A stretch of 39,859 nucleotides of DNA from Bacteroidota bacterium (GTDB lineage Bacteria > Bacteroidota > Bacteroidia > Cytophagales > Microscillaceae), in NCBI GenBank assembly GCA_004293265.1, contig RDXZ01000027.1, positions 1 to 39,859 of the forward strand. The letters run 5' to 3'. Each line of letters opens with the position of its first letter. Position 1 is the first letter of the stretch. The notes under the pieces are model-generated. The model ran no database searches, was not told the origin of the DNA, and saw only the letters and a list, made by a program, of their open reading frames with translations. This document shows, piece by piece, positions 24,603 to 33,320 of the stretch. The position numbers and the translations under genes were made by a program.

Positions 24603-25654
24603 TTTTTAAAAAATATATATTAGTGTTACTATTTTTATTCATTTTTTTTCCTATTTATGCACAAATTGGAGGACGAAATGCGTATAGTTTTATGTATGTG
24701 CCTAATAATGCTTTTACAGCGAGTTTAGGTGGTATCAATGTTACAAGTGGGCAAACAGACTCGCAAAATTGGACGCAAAATCCTGCATTATTGAACCAAA
24801 AAAATATAAAATTAGCGTCATTTAGTTATAATCGTTGGCAGGCTGATATTGCACAATATTCAGTCGGATATTCCTCAGAAATAAAAAAATTAAACGGAAT
24901 TATTGGAGCAAATCTACAATATATCAACTATGGAAAAATGGAACTCACTGACCCGACAGGCACAAGCAGTGGCAGTTTTTCGGTGTCTGATTTTTGTTTA
25001 AGTACTGCATATTCTCGAAAACAAGATAATTTTAGGTTTGGAGGGCAACTCAAATTATTAGGTTCACAAATCGAAACTTATCGGGCTTATGCGTTGGTGG
25101 CTGATATTGGGGCAACATTTATTCACCCCAAAAATGATTTTGTAGTAGGTTTAGTACTTAAAAATCTTGGTTTTAGATTACAAAATTATGTTTCTAATCA
25201 TAAATCACCTTTGCCTTTTGATGCACAATTAGGGCTTTCGTTTAAACCAAAATATATGCCTGTTCGTTTTTCTACGGTTTTTCATCACTTACATAATTGG
25301 AATATTACGTATTTTGACCCTAATTTGAACGTACAATTAGACTTAAACGGACAAGCAACCACACAAAATAAAAGTTTTTTTGACGAATTAGCGAGGCATT
25401 TTGTTTTTGGAGCAGAAATTTTATTGCATAAAAATTTTCAAATAAACGTTGGTTATAATCATCTTATCAATCGAGAATTAAGAATAAAAGGTTTGGGTGG
25501 TGCAAGAGGATTTACGGCAGGTTTTAGGTTAAAAATCAAAGATTTTGAATTTGGATATGCTTACAATGGATTTCAAGCAGGCGGAGGAGCAAGAAATTTT
25601 ATCACTTTGGCAGTCAATACTGCATTTTTTAAAAAGAAAAAAGAAGTTGAGTAA
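24599..25654 (+). CDS. porQ: PorQ-like type IX secretion system outer-membrane protein
   Basis: A 351-residue protein with a signal peptide (about 1-21, hydrophobic run then IYAQ) and a PorV/PorQ-like beta-barrel. Family features are the mature start IGGRNAYSFMYVPNNAFTAS, LGGINV, the DSQNWTQNPALLN stretch and a terminal strand pattern (FEFGYAYNGFQAGG). In the type IX system PorQ works with PorZ near the attachment complex that links cargo to A-LPS. Pairing of purQ with porQ is chance of position, but the 4-base overlap makes co-translation likely. This gene supports a Bacteroidota host with type IX secretion. Confidence 0.88.
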   Translation: MIFKKYILVLLFLFIFFPIYAQIGGRNAYSFMYVPNNAFTASLGGINVTSGQTDSQNWTQNPALLNQKNIKLASFSYNRWQADIAQYSVGYSSEIKKLNGIIGANLQYINYGKMELTDPTGTSSGSFSVSDFCLSTAYSRKQDNFRFGGQLKLLGSQIETYRAYALVADIGATFIHPKNDFVVGLVLKNLGFRLQNYVSNHKSPLPFDAQLGLSFKPKYMPVRFSTVFHHLHNWNITYFDPNLNVQLDLNGQATTQNKSFFDELARHFVFGAEILLHKNFQINVGYNHLINRELRIKGLGGARGFTAGFRLKIKDFEFGYAYNGFQAGGGARNFITLAVNTAFFKKKKEVE

Positions 25655-25842
25655 TCGATGTTGGTTCTACTAAGATTTGTATGGAAAATAAAAATTGTAT
25701 CATCTACTTTTAGTGTGTGGACACGCACATTGGTTTAAGCGAAAATATCTGTTTTTGTAGTTGTCAATGTTGCAGACTTGACAATCTGCCATAAATATAT
25801 ATTTTTGCGTTCATAAGTTTTTTTTGATAAATATTTTGTTGA

Positions 25843-25887
25843 ATAACGTGAGTTCGGGATAAAAACCATAAAAAAAATCTAACTCTT
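25843..25887. repeat. 45-bp inverted repeat, left copy
   Basis: ATAACGTGAGTTCGGGATAA and the following 25 bases to CTAACTCTT are the reverse complement of 30453-30496, differing only by one A in an A-run. The two copies face each other across 4.6 kb holding dinB, the Pvc16-like gene and others. They look like ends of an insertion sequence or transposon, but no transposase is present. The rest of the gap 25655-26074 has a small hairpin (TTGTCAA/TTGACAA near 25764-25787) and no gene. Confidence 0.85.
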
Positions 25888-25914
25888 TGTAATTTAAATC
25901 CTCTGAAACAAAAA

Positions 25915-25984
25915 CCTTTTTTAGTTCACATTTTTTATGATTATCATAATCTCACACAAATCCAAAAACTATTTCTCAAAAAAC
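25915..25984 (-). pseudogene. Highly decayed third copy of the recombinase/attI-like region
   Basis: Plus-strand 25947-25984 (TAATCTCACACAAATCC, then AAAAACTATTTCTCAAAAAAC) matches the bases next to both recombinase remnants (from about 5312 and 6632) with few changes. On the minus strand beyond it, ATGATAATCAT and AAAAATGTGAACT recall ATGATAATGCG and AAAAATGCGAACT of remnant 1, with most of the coding part deleted. As in the other copies, a terminator hairpin follows on the gene side. Confidence 0.45.
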
Positions 25985-25999
25985 TAAAATAAAAACAAC

Positions 26000-26055
26000 A
26001 CAAAAACTTTATCAATACTATTTAAAAAAAAATATAGACTTGATAAAGTTTTTGT
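26000..26055 (-). terminator. Terminator of dinB
   Basis: ACAAAAACTTTATCAA (26000-26015) and TTGATAAAGTTTTTGT (26040-26055) are perfect complements around a 24-base loop, 20 bases past the dinB stop. AT-rich, with a T-rich trailing sequence on the minus strand. Confidence 0.75.
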
Positions 26056-26074
26056 ATAGATAAAAATAAATCAA

Positions 26075-26578
26075 TTAAATCATTGCAGGTGCGTTCATTG
26101 CCGCCCATTCTTCATTCGAAGGACCATAAACTCCCGACACTTGTAAGCCTGCTTGACGCATCAAAACGCTTAATTGACCTCTGTGATGAATCTGATGAAA
26201 AATCATATATTTTAAAGTATCACCTTTTGCCCAAATTTCCCCATACATATTATCACTTGTTTTTAAAGTTTCATCATTCCAATTTTTTTTGATGTTTTCG
26301 ATAAGATTTTCGTTTGTTTTTTCATACATTTCTTTCAAAGTTGCTACACTTTCGGGTGCGGGAGCGTTGTAATCAACCTCAAAAAGATGCAAGCCTGCCA
26401 AGCCTAACATTTCTGAAGGAGTAGCGATAATATGCCACACTATTTGTTTCATTGCTCTCATTTTTTCGTGAGATTTAGGAATTTTTAGTGCTTCATCACT
26501 CAGATTATTGATGAATTTTAAGGTAGATTCGGCTTCATAAGCCCAATCTTTGAAGAAATCTTCTAAAGAATGATACAT
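26075..26578 (-). CDS. DinB/YfiT-like metalloprotein
   Basis: A 167-residue four-helix-bundle DinB family protein with the three metal-binding histidines in place (His49 in VWHI; His128 and His132 in FHQIHHRGQ). Family members bind zinc or nickel and often act as thiol (bacillithiol or mycothiol) transferases; Bacteroidota members are usually stand-alone and uncharacterised. Residues 60-80 and the end (GPSNEEWAAMNAP) are typical. It is not the E. coli DNA polymerase IV of the same name. It is the first gene inside the 45-bp inverted repeats. Confidence 0.88.
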   Translation of the reverse strand: MYHSLEDFFKDWAYEAESTLKFINNLSDEALKIPKSHEKMRAMKQIVWHIIATPSEMLGLAGLHLFEVDYNAPAPESVATLKEMYEKTNENLIENIKKNWNDETLKTSDNMYGEIWAKGDTLKYMIFHQIHHRGQLSVLMRQAGLQVSGVYGPSNEEWAAMNAPAMI

Positions 26579-26683
26579 AAAAATAAAGGTTTAAATATTA
26601 AAAAAATTAAAATTATATACAAAATTAGTTTTTATTTTTAATATTTGCAAATAATTTTAATTTTTTAACATAATTTTTCAAAC

Positions 26684-27217
26684 CTAACCGCCTATACCAA
26701 TCGTTCCACCCATAGACGCATTGCCTTCGTCTATTCCGACCATCGTAACTTTGAACAAAATACAAGGCGTATGTTTTCCCCCTAACATAGACCACATATT
26801 TTGCATCGTTGTCATATCTTGTGGCTCAATGACAAAAACCAATTTGTCAATATTGTTGCCTAATTCAGGTGTATTTTGTGGTGTGAGAACCGAATTGGCT
26901 TGAAAAAAACTAATCACAGCCGAAAGTTCTTTTAAGGCTTGTTCATAACTGCCTTCCTCACCAAAATACACAGAAACCAACACATTCAAATTCAAATAAA
27001 TAGGTGAATCTGCAGGATTGATAACAGGAATTTTAATATTTTTTTCTTGATTGATACCCACCAATGTTACCGTAATTTTTTCGGTATTCGTAGAGGTACT
27101 TCCGCCTTCACTTTTCAAAATAGAGGACAATTCTACTTTGTCTTTGGTCAGTGAAAAACGACTTTTTAGATAAACATTGAGTTTATCTACCACAGCTTTG
27201 AGCGCAACATTTAACAT
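26684..27217 (-). CDS. Pvc16/DUF4255-like eCIS protein (Afp16-like tail terminator)
   Basis: A 177-residue protein with the DUF4255/Pvc16 N-terminal pattern: MLNVALKAVVDKLNVYLKSR, ITVTLVGINQEKNIK, YLNLNVLVSVYF, YEQALKELSAVISFFQ. In Afp/PVC, Afp16 caps the tube and sheath at the distal end and fixes their length. I chose ATG at 27217, since the frame upstream runs through a palindromic repeat. The C-terminal tail is glycine-rich. It lies about 7 kb from the main operon with unrelated genes between, on the same strand. Confidence 0.85.
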   Translation of the reverse strand: MLNVALKAVVDKLNVYLKSRFSLTKDKVELSSILKSEGGSTSTNTEKITVTLVGINQEKNIKIPVINPADSPIYLNLNVLVSVYFGEEGSYEQALKELSAVISFFQANSVLTPQNTPELGNNIDKLVFVIEPQDMTTMQNMWSMLGGKHTPCILFKVTMVGIDEGNASMGGTIGIGG

Positions 27218-27358
27218 ATTTTTGAAGGATTTTTTACAAAGGTAGTATTTTTTTGGTAATATATTTATTCTTGCTGTAAAAATTTTGTATATGTTTGAAA
27301 TTGTAAGAAAAATATGTATATAGACAACAAAATTGACAATTTTTTGTAAAAAATACGA

Positions 27359-27424
27359 TTGTAGAGGCGAGGCTTGTCCTCGCCTTTCACACAAACAAGG
27401 CGAGGACAAACCTCGCCCCTACAA
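27359..27424. repeat. REP-like palindrome (GGCGAGG..CCTCGCC), 28-bp arms
   Basis: The left arm 27359-27386 and right arm 27397-27424 match at 26 of 28 positions, with cores TGTAGAGGCGAGGCTTGTCC and GGACAAACCTCGCCCCTACA around a 10-base loop. GC content is far above its surroundings. Such GGGGCGAGG palindromes are dispersed in many Bacteroidota genomes. It lies between the 216-residue membrane protein and the Pvc16-like gene and could act as a terminator between them. Confidence 0.9.
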
Positions 27425-27486
27425 ATCAAATATTTTGCCGTTTTAATTGAATATACAAAAATTTTATAGTAACAAAAAATCAGCGA

Positions 27487-28137
27487 TTACATCATTGGAT
27501 TGGTATGATTTTTTCCTTCTGATACCAATTTTTCGTCAAGTTGAAACATAGAAATAATCACTAAAATTATCGCTACCAACATCAATAAAAATCCTAATCC
27601 AAAAATGATAAGTGTTGGCAAACTAACCAAAAGTAGAGTAGAAGCCAATACTAAATTTTTTACTCCTGTAACTTTTCCCAACGCTTTGTAAGAAAAAGAT
27701 GAAAATAAAACAACAAAAATAAACAAAATTCCAACGGCTGAAGTCAAACCAATAAATTCGGTGGTTAAAAACGATTTGATTATTTCTTGGGCAAATTCTG
27801 GGTCAGATTGTGCTTTTTTTGTTAAATCTTCTAAAAAAGCAGTCATATCGCTTGCTTTTTCATTTGAATTACCAAATTTTTGCATCAAATATGTACCACC
27901 TTTTTTAACAGTGAAAATTATTACAATATTCATTACCAAAGAACAAGCAAAAGATATGACATAATTGATAAAAATAGATGTCTTTTGATAACTTTTAGCA
28001 AACATATAAAACGCAGCTACTATCAATAATTGTGGTAATACAGCAAGAATAAAGCCTATAACTGAATTTCCATCAATAACAAAAGACAAAGCAATGCTTG
28101 ATAAAAATCCTATGCGTGCAAATAATACGGGTTTCAT
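27487..28137 (-). CDS. Integral membrane protein, unknown function (216 aa)
   Basis: About six hydrophobic segments (roughly residues 4-21, 26-46, 54-77, 127-147, 158-178 and 174-195) with one polar loop (about 80-122) rich in Lys, Asp and Glu (NEKASDMTAFLEDLTKKAQS). The last 20 residues are charged. The layout is Yip1-like but no family motif is certain. It lies upstream of the Pvc16-like gene in the same direction, separated by 269 bases that contain a strong palindrome, so the two need not be one transcript. Confidence 0.7.
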   Translation of the reverse strand: MKPVLFARIGFLSSIALSFVIDGNSVIGFILAVLPQLLIVAAFYMFAKSYQKTSIFINYVISFACSLVMNIVIIFTVKKGGTYLMQKFGNSNEKASDMTAFLEDLTKKAQSDPEFAQEIIKSFLTTEFIGLTSAVGILFIFVVLFSSFSYKALGKVTGVKNLVLASTLLLVSLPTLIIFGLGFLLMLVAIILVIISMFQLDEKLVSEGKNHTNPMM

Positions 28138-28213
28138 GAGTTATTTTTTTAATTTTTTTTTAATAAATAATAAGTGCAAAAGTACACAAAAATATTTCAA
28201 TTCCAAATAAATT

Positions 28214-29350
28214 TTATTTCATTAAGCTTAAAATTCCTTTGTAATCTTGTGTTGTCATTTTGAAAAAATAACCAGTTGCTTTATTTTTTTCCCAATTATC
28301 GATGATGTTTTGGTGTTGTTTTTCATCAATATTTGCCTCTTTCAAACGAATTGGCACGCCAATTTTTCCATAAAAATATTCTAATACTTCGATAAAATCG
28401 GCTCTTTCGTCATTTAAAACATATTTTGCTAAAAATTTTAATTTATCTTTGATTTTAGGATGATAATGTTTGAGCCAAGCAGGGTACACGATAGACAAAC
28501 CAGCCCCATGTGCAATATCAAACAAAGCACTCAAACCATGTTCTAATTGATGTACGCCCCAATCTCCGCCTCTTTTTCCTGCGGATAAACTTCCGTTCAA
28601 TGCTGTTGTAGCAAGCCACATAATATTTGCTCTTGTTTCATAATCGTTTGGATTTTGAACAACATTTTTGCCATATTCCATCGCCAAACGAATAATATCA
28701 GCCACAATTGCATCACTCAAAGGCGAACTCGAAGTATCAAAATAGGCTTCTAAACAATGTGAAATCAAATCAGCCACACCACAAGCAGTATAATAATTGC
28801 TCACAGAATAAGTATATTCGGGATTTAAGAAAGAAACTTTGGGCGCAACCAACGGCGAGCCAAAAGCAAATTTTTCTTTGGTTTCATCGTTTTGAATGAC
28901 TGTATAATAATTCATTTCTGAGCCTGTGGCTGCCAAAGTCAAAACGGTTAATAATGGTAACGCATTTTTGGGACTTTTGGTATGTGTGTAAAATTCCCAC
29001 ACAGAATGCTCGCTATATACGCCTGCACAAACGGCTTTGGCTGTATCTAAAACAGAACCTCCTCCTACGGCAATAACCATATCAGCCTTCATTTTTTTGG
29101 CGTGAATGACAGCATTATCAGCATCTTGATAAATTGGATTTGATTTTATACCTTCAAAAATTTCAAAAGAAATATTATTTTCGGTTAGTTGTTTTGTAAC
29201 TGCATCTAAAACTCCATTTTTTTTGACAGAACCTTTTCCGATTAAAATTAAGGCGTTTTTTCCGTAATTAATGGCTTCTTTTCCTAATTTTTCGAGGCTA
29301 TTTTTACCAAAGATAAGTTTTGTAGGATTATATGAGATAAAATCTTCCAT
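28214..29350 (-). CDS. Iron-containing alcohol dehydrogenase (BdhA/YqhD-like)
   Basis: A 378-residue NAD(P)H-dependent group III alcohol dehydrogenase. The nucleotide-binding loop is AVGGGSVLDTAKA (94-106), and the metal ligands are Asp194, His198, His267 and His281 (ADLISH, VHQLEH, DIAHGAG). The sequence resembles the butanol dehydrogenase/YqhD branch, which reduces short-chain aldehydes. Length is normal for the family. It stands alone, downstream of a 231-base AT-rich gap with no clear signal. Confidence 0.93.
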   Translation of the reverse strand: MEDFISYNPTKLIFGKNSLEKLGKEAINYGKNALILIGKGSVKKNGVLDAVTKQLTENNISFEIFEGIKSNPIYQDADNAVIHAKKMKADMVIAVGGGSVLDTAKAVCAGVYSEHSVWEFYTHTKSPKNALPLLTVLTLAATGSEMNYYTVIQNDETKEKFAFGSPLVAPKVSFLNPEYTYSVSNYYTACGVADLISHCLEAYFDTSSSPLSDAIVADIIRLAMEYGKNVVQNPNDYETRANIMWLATTALNGSLSAGKRGGDWGVHQLEHGLSALFDIAHGAGLSIVYPAWLKHYHPKIKDKLKFLAKYVLNDERADFIEVLEYFYGKIGVPIRLKEANIDEKQHQNIIDNWEKNKATGYFFKMTTQDYKGILSLMK

Positions 29351-29581
29351 TTTTTTTGTTTTTTTTACGTTATTTAAAATATATTTATGAGTGCAAATAT
29401 ATATTTTTTTCTGAAAAAAATATTAAAAATAAAAGAAAATATTAAAAATAAATGAGTATATAAAAGTGATACTATATTTCTTTTTTTCTTTTTATAATTT
29501 TTATATTTGTTTGATATTACGTATTCAATGCGTTTAATTTTCATAGACACTCATTTATCGATAATTTATTGTCTAAATTAC

Positions 29582-30235
29582 CTAATATATTTCTAATTCT
29601 ATTATTTCTTGAATTTGATTACTTAAAATTTCTGTTGTAAGCATACACTCAAAAGAATCTTCTTTCCAAATTCCCCCTCCTGCTTGTTGAAATTTATTTA
29701 TTAAATCTATAAGATCTGATTCTGCCTTAACTACAAAAGGGGCATTTGCGATAACATATTTTTTTGATTTAATTTTTTTAATTGTTTCTAAAAGGCTATT
29801 TTTATATCCCAAGAAAAAAATATTTTTATTAGGATTATCAGATAATATATGAGCAAATTTATCTGCTATAAAATAACGAATATCTATAAATACTGTTATA
29901 GGCCAATGTTTTGATTCTAATTCAAAAATTACTCCTATTATTTTTTTTACTTTTTTATTATCTTTTTTTACTCTTGAGCAATCTACTACTTTCCAAGCCT
30001 CTTGAATAGTAAGTGATTCATTCAGTATTTTTTCCTCCTCCTTAAACAACAAATAATTATCAGCGTCATAGCAATCATCTTCTATGACAGGTGATTTAAA
30101 TGGTATTTTTATCATTGGATAACAAAATATACCAGTACTTTCTTCGTTAATCTTTCGTTGGTTATATCTAAGAAAAATTCCTTCATGTAAAATTTTTTCT
30201 TTTAAAGATGCATCTGAAAAATATATAAATTTCAT
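29582..30235 (-). CDS. Unknown protein (217 aa)
   Basis: I do not recognise this protein. I chose ATG at 30235 (MKFIYFSDASLKEKILHEGI); the longer frame starts with TTG at 30250, inside the -7 box. It is soluble and has no signal peptide. Alternating strands and helices (FIYFSD, IIGVIFELESKHWPITVFID, KYVIANAPFVVK) suggest a compact alpha/beta fold. TATATTTG on the minus strand at 30255-30248 would make the message nearly leaderless. It lies within the 45-bp inverted repeats and could be cargo of that unit or an orphan immunity or effector gene, but nothing in the sequence shows this. Confidence 0.65.
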   Translation of the reverse strand: MKFIYFSDASLKEKILHEGIFLRYNQRKINEESTGIFCYPMIKIPFKSPVIEDDCYDADNYLLFKEEEKILNESLTIQEAWKVVDCSRVKKDNKKVKKIIGVIFELESKHWPITVFIDIRYFIADKFAHILSDNPNKNIFFLGYKNSLLETIKKIKSKKYVIANAPFVVKAESDLIDLINKFQQAGGGIWKEDSFECMLTTEILSNQIQEIIELEIY

Positions 30236-30274
30236 CTTTTGATTATTCAAATATAAAGCAATGAGTTTTTAATA

Positions 30275-30342
30275 AATTCACATAGATAACACATTGACCT
30301 GCTTTATTTTTCTAAAAAAAACAGGCTAATGTGCTTTGTGAA
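30275..30342. repeat. Imperfect inverted repeat, possible terminator
   Basis: ATTCACATAGATAACACATT (from 30276) can pair imperfectly with AATGTGCTTTGTGAAT (about 30328-30342), and GACCTG/CAGGCT closes the inner stem. It lies upstream of the 217-residue gene in a 357-base gap that holds the right copy of the 45-bp inverted repeat and no gene. Confidence 0.45.
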
Positions 30343-30452
30343 TATCAAATTTTTTTTCTAAAATTGAACATTTACCCTAAGGGTTGAAATTACACAATAT
30401 CATTTTTTTCTATTTTTCTTTCTAAAAATTCATGATATCACTAAAATTGTCA

Positions 30453-30496
30453 AAGAGTTAGATTTTTTTATGGTTTTTATCCCGAACTCACGTTAT
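30453..30496. repeat. 44-bp inverted repeat, right copy
   Basis: The reverse complement of 25843-25887 apart from one base in a homopolymer. The end proximal to CACGTTAT points outward, as does the left copy's ATAACGTG. No short target duplication is visible outside the two copies (TTTGTTGA on the left, GTAAAAAT on the right). Confidence 0.85.
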
Positions 30497-30521
30497 GTAA
30501 AAATTTTATAATCTATTTGAA

Positions 30522-30562
30522 TAAAAAAAAAACCTTTAAATCTAAGAAATAAAGGCTTTTTT
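30522..30562 (-). terminator. Intrinsic terminator of the amidotransferase gene
   Basis: On the minus strand AAAAGCCTTTAT, a 7-base loop and ATTTAAAGGTTTT are followed by a run of ten T, 30 bases after the gene's stop codon. Confidence 0.8.
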
Positions 30563-30592
30563 ATCTAATAAATATATATGTTTCAAAACAAT

Positions 30593-31426
30593 TTAAGCCA
30601 TTTGTAATTGTTTTGAATTGATAGCATTTTGCAGAAAATTAGGAATAATTACTTTTTGAGTTAATATAATTTTATCTTCGTCATTGACAAAATCACACAT
30701 CTCATCATATTTTTGTTGCCCATGACTCTCAATGATTTCAATTTTCTTTTTAGGGTCATTAAAATATGTTTCCATACCGATTGGGTCTGCCTCCGGGTGA
30801 AATTGTACTGCAAACATTTCAGGAGAAAAACGAATCGCCATCACAGCCCTTTCTAAATCTACGTGTGGACGTTCTTTTTCAATAGATAAAATTTCAGCAC
30901 CCAAACTTTTTAATTTGGCGTGGTTTGGCTCGATAAGTTGCCAATAACGATTATCTACGGCATAAAATGGTTCAGGCAATTCCGAAAAAAACGGCTCATT
31001 CCAGCCCAACTCTGTATGGTGCATCGGAAAAATTCCAAAAGAAAGAGATTTTCTTTTACAAACATTTCCTATCTCAAAAAAACGAGAAATCATTTGAAAA
31101 GAATGACATATAAAAAATGCGTGTTTCTTACTATCGTTATTTTTTTGGTTAAAATTATATACTTTATCTAACCAACTAAAATAATTTTTCTCCCAAACTT
31201 TTCCTTCGCCTTCAAAAGGACTACCAGGACCACCAGTAGAAATGTATATATCATAATTATCAATATTAGGAACTTCCTCTTTTTGACGGACATCAAAAAT
31301 ATCATATTGTAATTCTGTATCTGAATTTTTAGAATATCTTGTTAAAATTTCTTGGATATTTTTCATTCCCAAGTTTGCCATTCCATTATATAAGTCTAAA
31401 ATAGCGACTTTTTGTATATCACGCAT
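30593..31426 (-). CDS. Class I glutamine amidotransferase-like protein
   Basis: A 277-residue stand-alone GATase1 domain related to the glutaminase part of GMP synthase. The oxyanion loop is STGGPGSP (63-70), nucleophile Cys107 is in FFICHSFQM, and His210 and Glu212 are in VQFHPEADP, so the triad is complete. A 60-residue C-terminal extension (EIIESHGQQKYDEMCDFVND) is helical. No synthase partner lies nearby. Proteins of this group are often annotated as GMP synthase-like; some act on gamma-glutamyl compounds. The acceptor substrate is unknown. Confidence 0.85.
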   Translation of the reverse strand: MRDIQKVAILDLYNGMANLGMKNIQEILTRYSKNSDTELQYDIFDVRQKEEVPNIDNYDIYISTGGPGSPFEGEGKVWEKNYFSWLDKVYNFNQKNNDSKKHAFFICHSFQMISRFFEIGNVCKRKSLSFGIFPMHHTELGWNEPFFSELPEPFYAVDNRYWQLIEPNHAKLKSLGAEILSIEKERPHVDLERAVMAIRFSPEMFAVQFHPEADPIGMETYFNDPKKKIEIIESHGQQKYDEMCDFVNDEDKIILTQKVIIPNFLQNAINSKQLQMA

Positions 31427-31923
31427 AGGATTAAGTTTAAAAAAATGATAAGATAAATTATTATATATAACTTTAAAAAAGCCATTAAGTTTTTATTTTC
31501 GTACAAAGTTATGAGTTTTTTTTAAAAATAACTAATATTATTTTGTTTTTAGCTCTATTTATATGTAAGAAATTTAAAAAATAATACTATTTTTCTTAAT
31601 TTTTAGTTAATTTATTGATAAAGAATATTTTTTGCTTCATTTATTTATTTTTTTAATCTTACTAAAAATAATTGAGTGTAAGATATTAATTATAATGACA
31701 CTTTTGATATGATTTAAAAAAATAATTTTTTTCTTTCAAAACAATTGAAAGTAAGTATATTTTTTTTTCAATTGTATTAATTATTTTTCTAAAAAAACAA
31801 AAAAATATATTTAATAACTTATTTTTTTGGTTTATATTTGCAAAAAATCGATAAAGAATACAAAATCCTCTCAATTCTTATCATTACTTCAACAAATTTT
31901 TTTAAATTTTAATAGATAAAAAA
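31427..31923 (+). promoter_or_regulatory. Long AT-rich gap with a -7 box for the eCIS ATPase gene
   Basis: The 497-base gap is extremely AT-rich and holds no supported gene; the 62-codon minus-strand frame at 31686-31874 has low-complexity composition. TATATTTG at 31833-31840 matches the -7 consensus for the plus-strand ATPase gene, giving a leader of about 75 bases, but no TTTG stands at the expected -33 position. Confidence 0.45.
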
Positions 31924-33306
31924 ATGACTTCAGCTTGGCAGGCAAATGCCTTAGACTTAGAAAATGAATTAAATTGGTTTAATAATTTTTTATTACAAAG
32001 AGCAACTTACGGGCAAACAAACCAAAGTGTTTCGATAGATTTTCTTATCGATAATATTCCACCGATGATGCCTTTAAACTCTCATTTTGGGTTGCTTTGT
32101 AATCAATTAGCAGAAAAAACATCTTTATTATATCAAGGAACTGATTTTGTGTTACATCATTTGGCTGAAAGAATGACTTTAGTTTTAGCCCTTTCGCCTC
32201 ACATACGCCCACAAGCGCTGGATATTTTTTTCCATCAAAATCAATTTAACAGAGATTTTACAGAGTTTGGTGGACTGAAAGGAAGTGTTCACAAAGGTTT
32301 TTTGCCAACAGGCGAAACTTTGATGTATATTTTGGCAGGAAGTAATTTAGAATTGCGGTTTGCTTTTGTGCAAGTTTTTAAACAAACACATTTATTTCAC
32401 GAAAAAAGCATTTTATCAATAGAAGAAATCACTAATAATGAACCAGATTTGAGTGGAAAAATCATAATTTCAAAAGAATATTTGCAATTATTGACCACAG
32501 GTGAGCCTTATCAACCACAATATTCTCAAACTTTTCCCGCACAAAAAATTACAACAAGTTTGGAATGGAACGATTTGGTCTTAGATTACCATACTTATAC
32601 CGAAGTTACAGAATTTAGGGCGTGGATAAAACATTACAAAACTTTGATGAAAGACAAAAAATTAGGAAAAGAAGTTACAGGTTTTAGAGGGCTTTTTTAT
32701 GGTGAATCAGGAACAGGCAAAACTTTGACCACCAAATTATTAGGAAAAGAACTCAATATGGATATTTATAGAATCGATTTATCAAAAATTGTATCTAAAT
32801 ATATTGGTGAAACTGAAAAAAATCTTCATACAATTTTTGAAATGGCAAAATTTAGAGATTGGATTTTATTTTTTGATGAAGGTGATGCACTTTTTGGCAA
32901 AAGAAGCGAAACCAAATCGTCAAACGATAGATATGCCAATCAAGAAACTGCTTATTTGTTGCAAAAAATAGAAGAACACCCAGGCGTTTTGATTTTAGCA
33001 ACCAATATCAGGGCAAATTTGGACAAAGCATTTTTAAGACGATTTCAAGCAGAGGTTTATTTTGGTATTCCTAACGAACAATCTCGCTTGACGCTTTGGA
33101 AAAAAGCTTTTGAAGGTTGGGAATTAGAGCCAAAAATTGATTTGCAAGAAATAGCCAAAAAATATGTCGTCAGTGGTGCCGCCATCAAAAATATTCAATT
33201 ATTTTGTGTCGTAATGGCAATGGAAAGACAAGATAATATTATTTTGTATGATGATTTTATTGAAGGTTTAAGAAAACAATTATGGAAAGAAGGCAAAACA
33301 ATTTAG
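31924..33306 (+). CDS. eCIS AAA+ ATPase (Afp15-like)
   Basis: A 460-residue AAA+ protein. The N-terminal 250 residues are the family's own domain, followed by Walker A GESGTGKT (260-267), Walker B ILFFDEGDALFGKR (314-327), sensor 1 ATN (Asn361) and the arginine pair LRRF (371-374). ATPases of this type occur in almost all Afp/PVC/MAC clusters (Afp15) and help assembly, perhaps sheath polymerisation or cargo loading. It is on the opposite strand from the main operon, 12 kb away. Its 3' end converges on the GNAT gene with a 14-base gap. Confidence 0.9.
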   Translation: MTSAWQANALDLENELNWFNNFLLQRATYGQTNQSVSIDFLIDNIPPMMPLNSHFGLLCNQLAEKTSLLYQGTDFVLHHLAERMTLVLALSPHIRPQALDIFFHQNQFNRDFTEFGGLKGSVHKGFLPTGETLMYILAGSNLELRFAFVQVFKQTHLFHEKSILSIEEITNNEPDLSGKIIISKEYLQLLTTGEPYQPQYSQTFPAQKITTSLEWNDLVLDYHTYTEVTEFRAWIKHYKTLMKDKKLGKEVTGFRGLFYGESGTGKTLTTKLLGKELNMDIYRIDLSKIVSKYIGETEKNLHTIFEMAKFRDWILFFDEGDALFGKRSETKSSNDRYANQETAYLLQKIEEHPGVLILATNIRANLDKAFLRRFQAEVYFGIPNEQSRLTLWKKAFEGWELEPKIDLQEIAKKYVVSGAAIKNIQLFCVVMAMERQDNIILYDDFIEGLRKQLWKEGKTI

Positions 33307-33320
33307 CATTTTTTTGTATT

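Noticed and set aside
31686..31874. 62-codon minus-strand frame in the gap before the eCIS ATPase gene
   Set aside because: Low-complexity Phe/Lys/Ile/Asn composition in very AT-rich DNA, no promoter and no family match.
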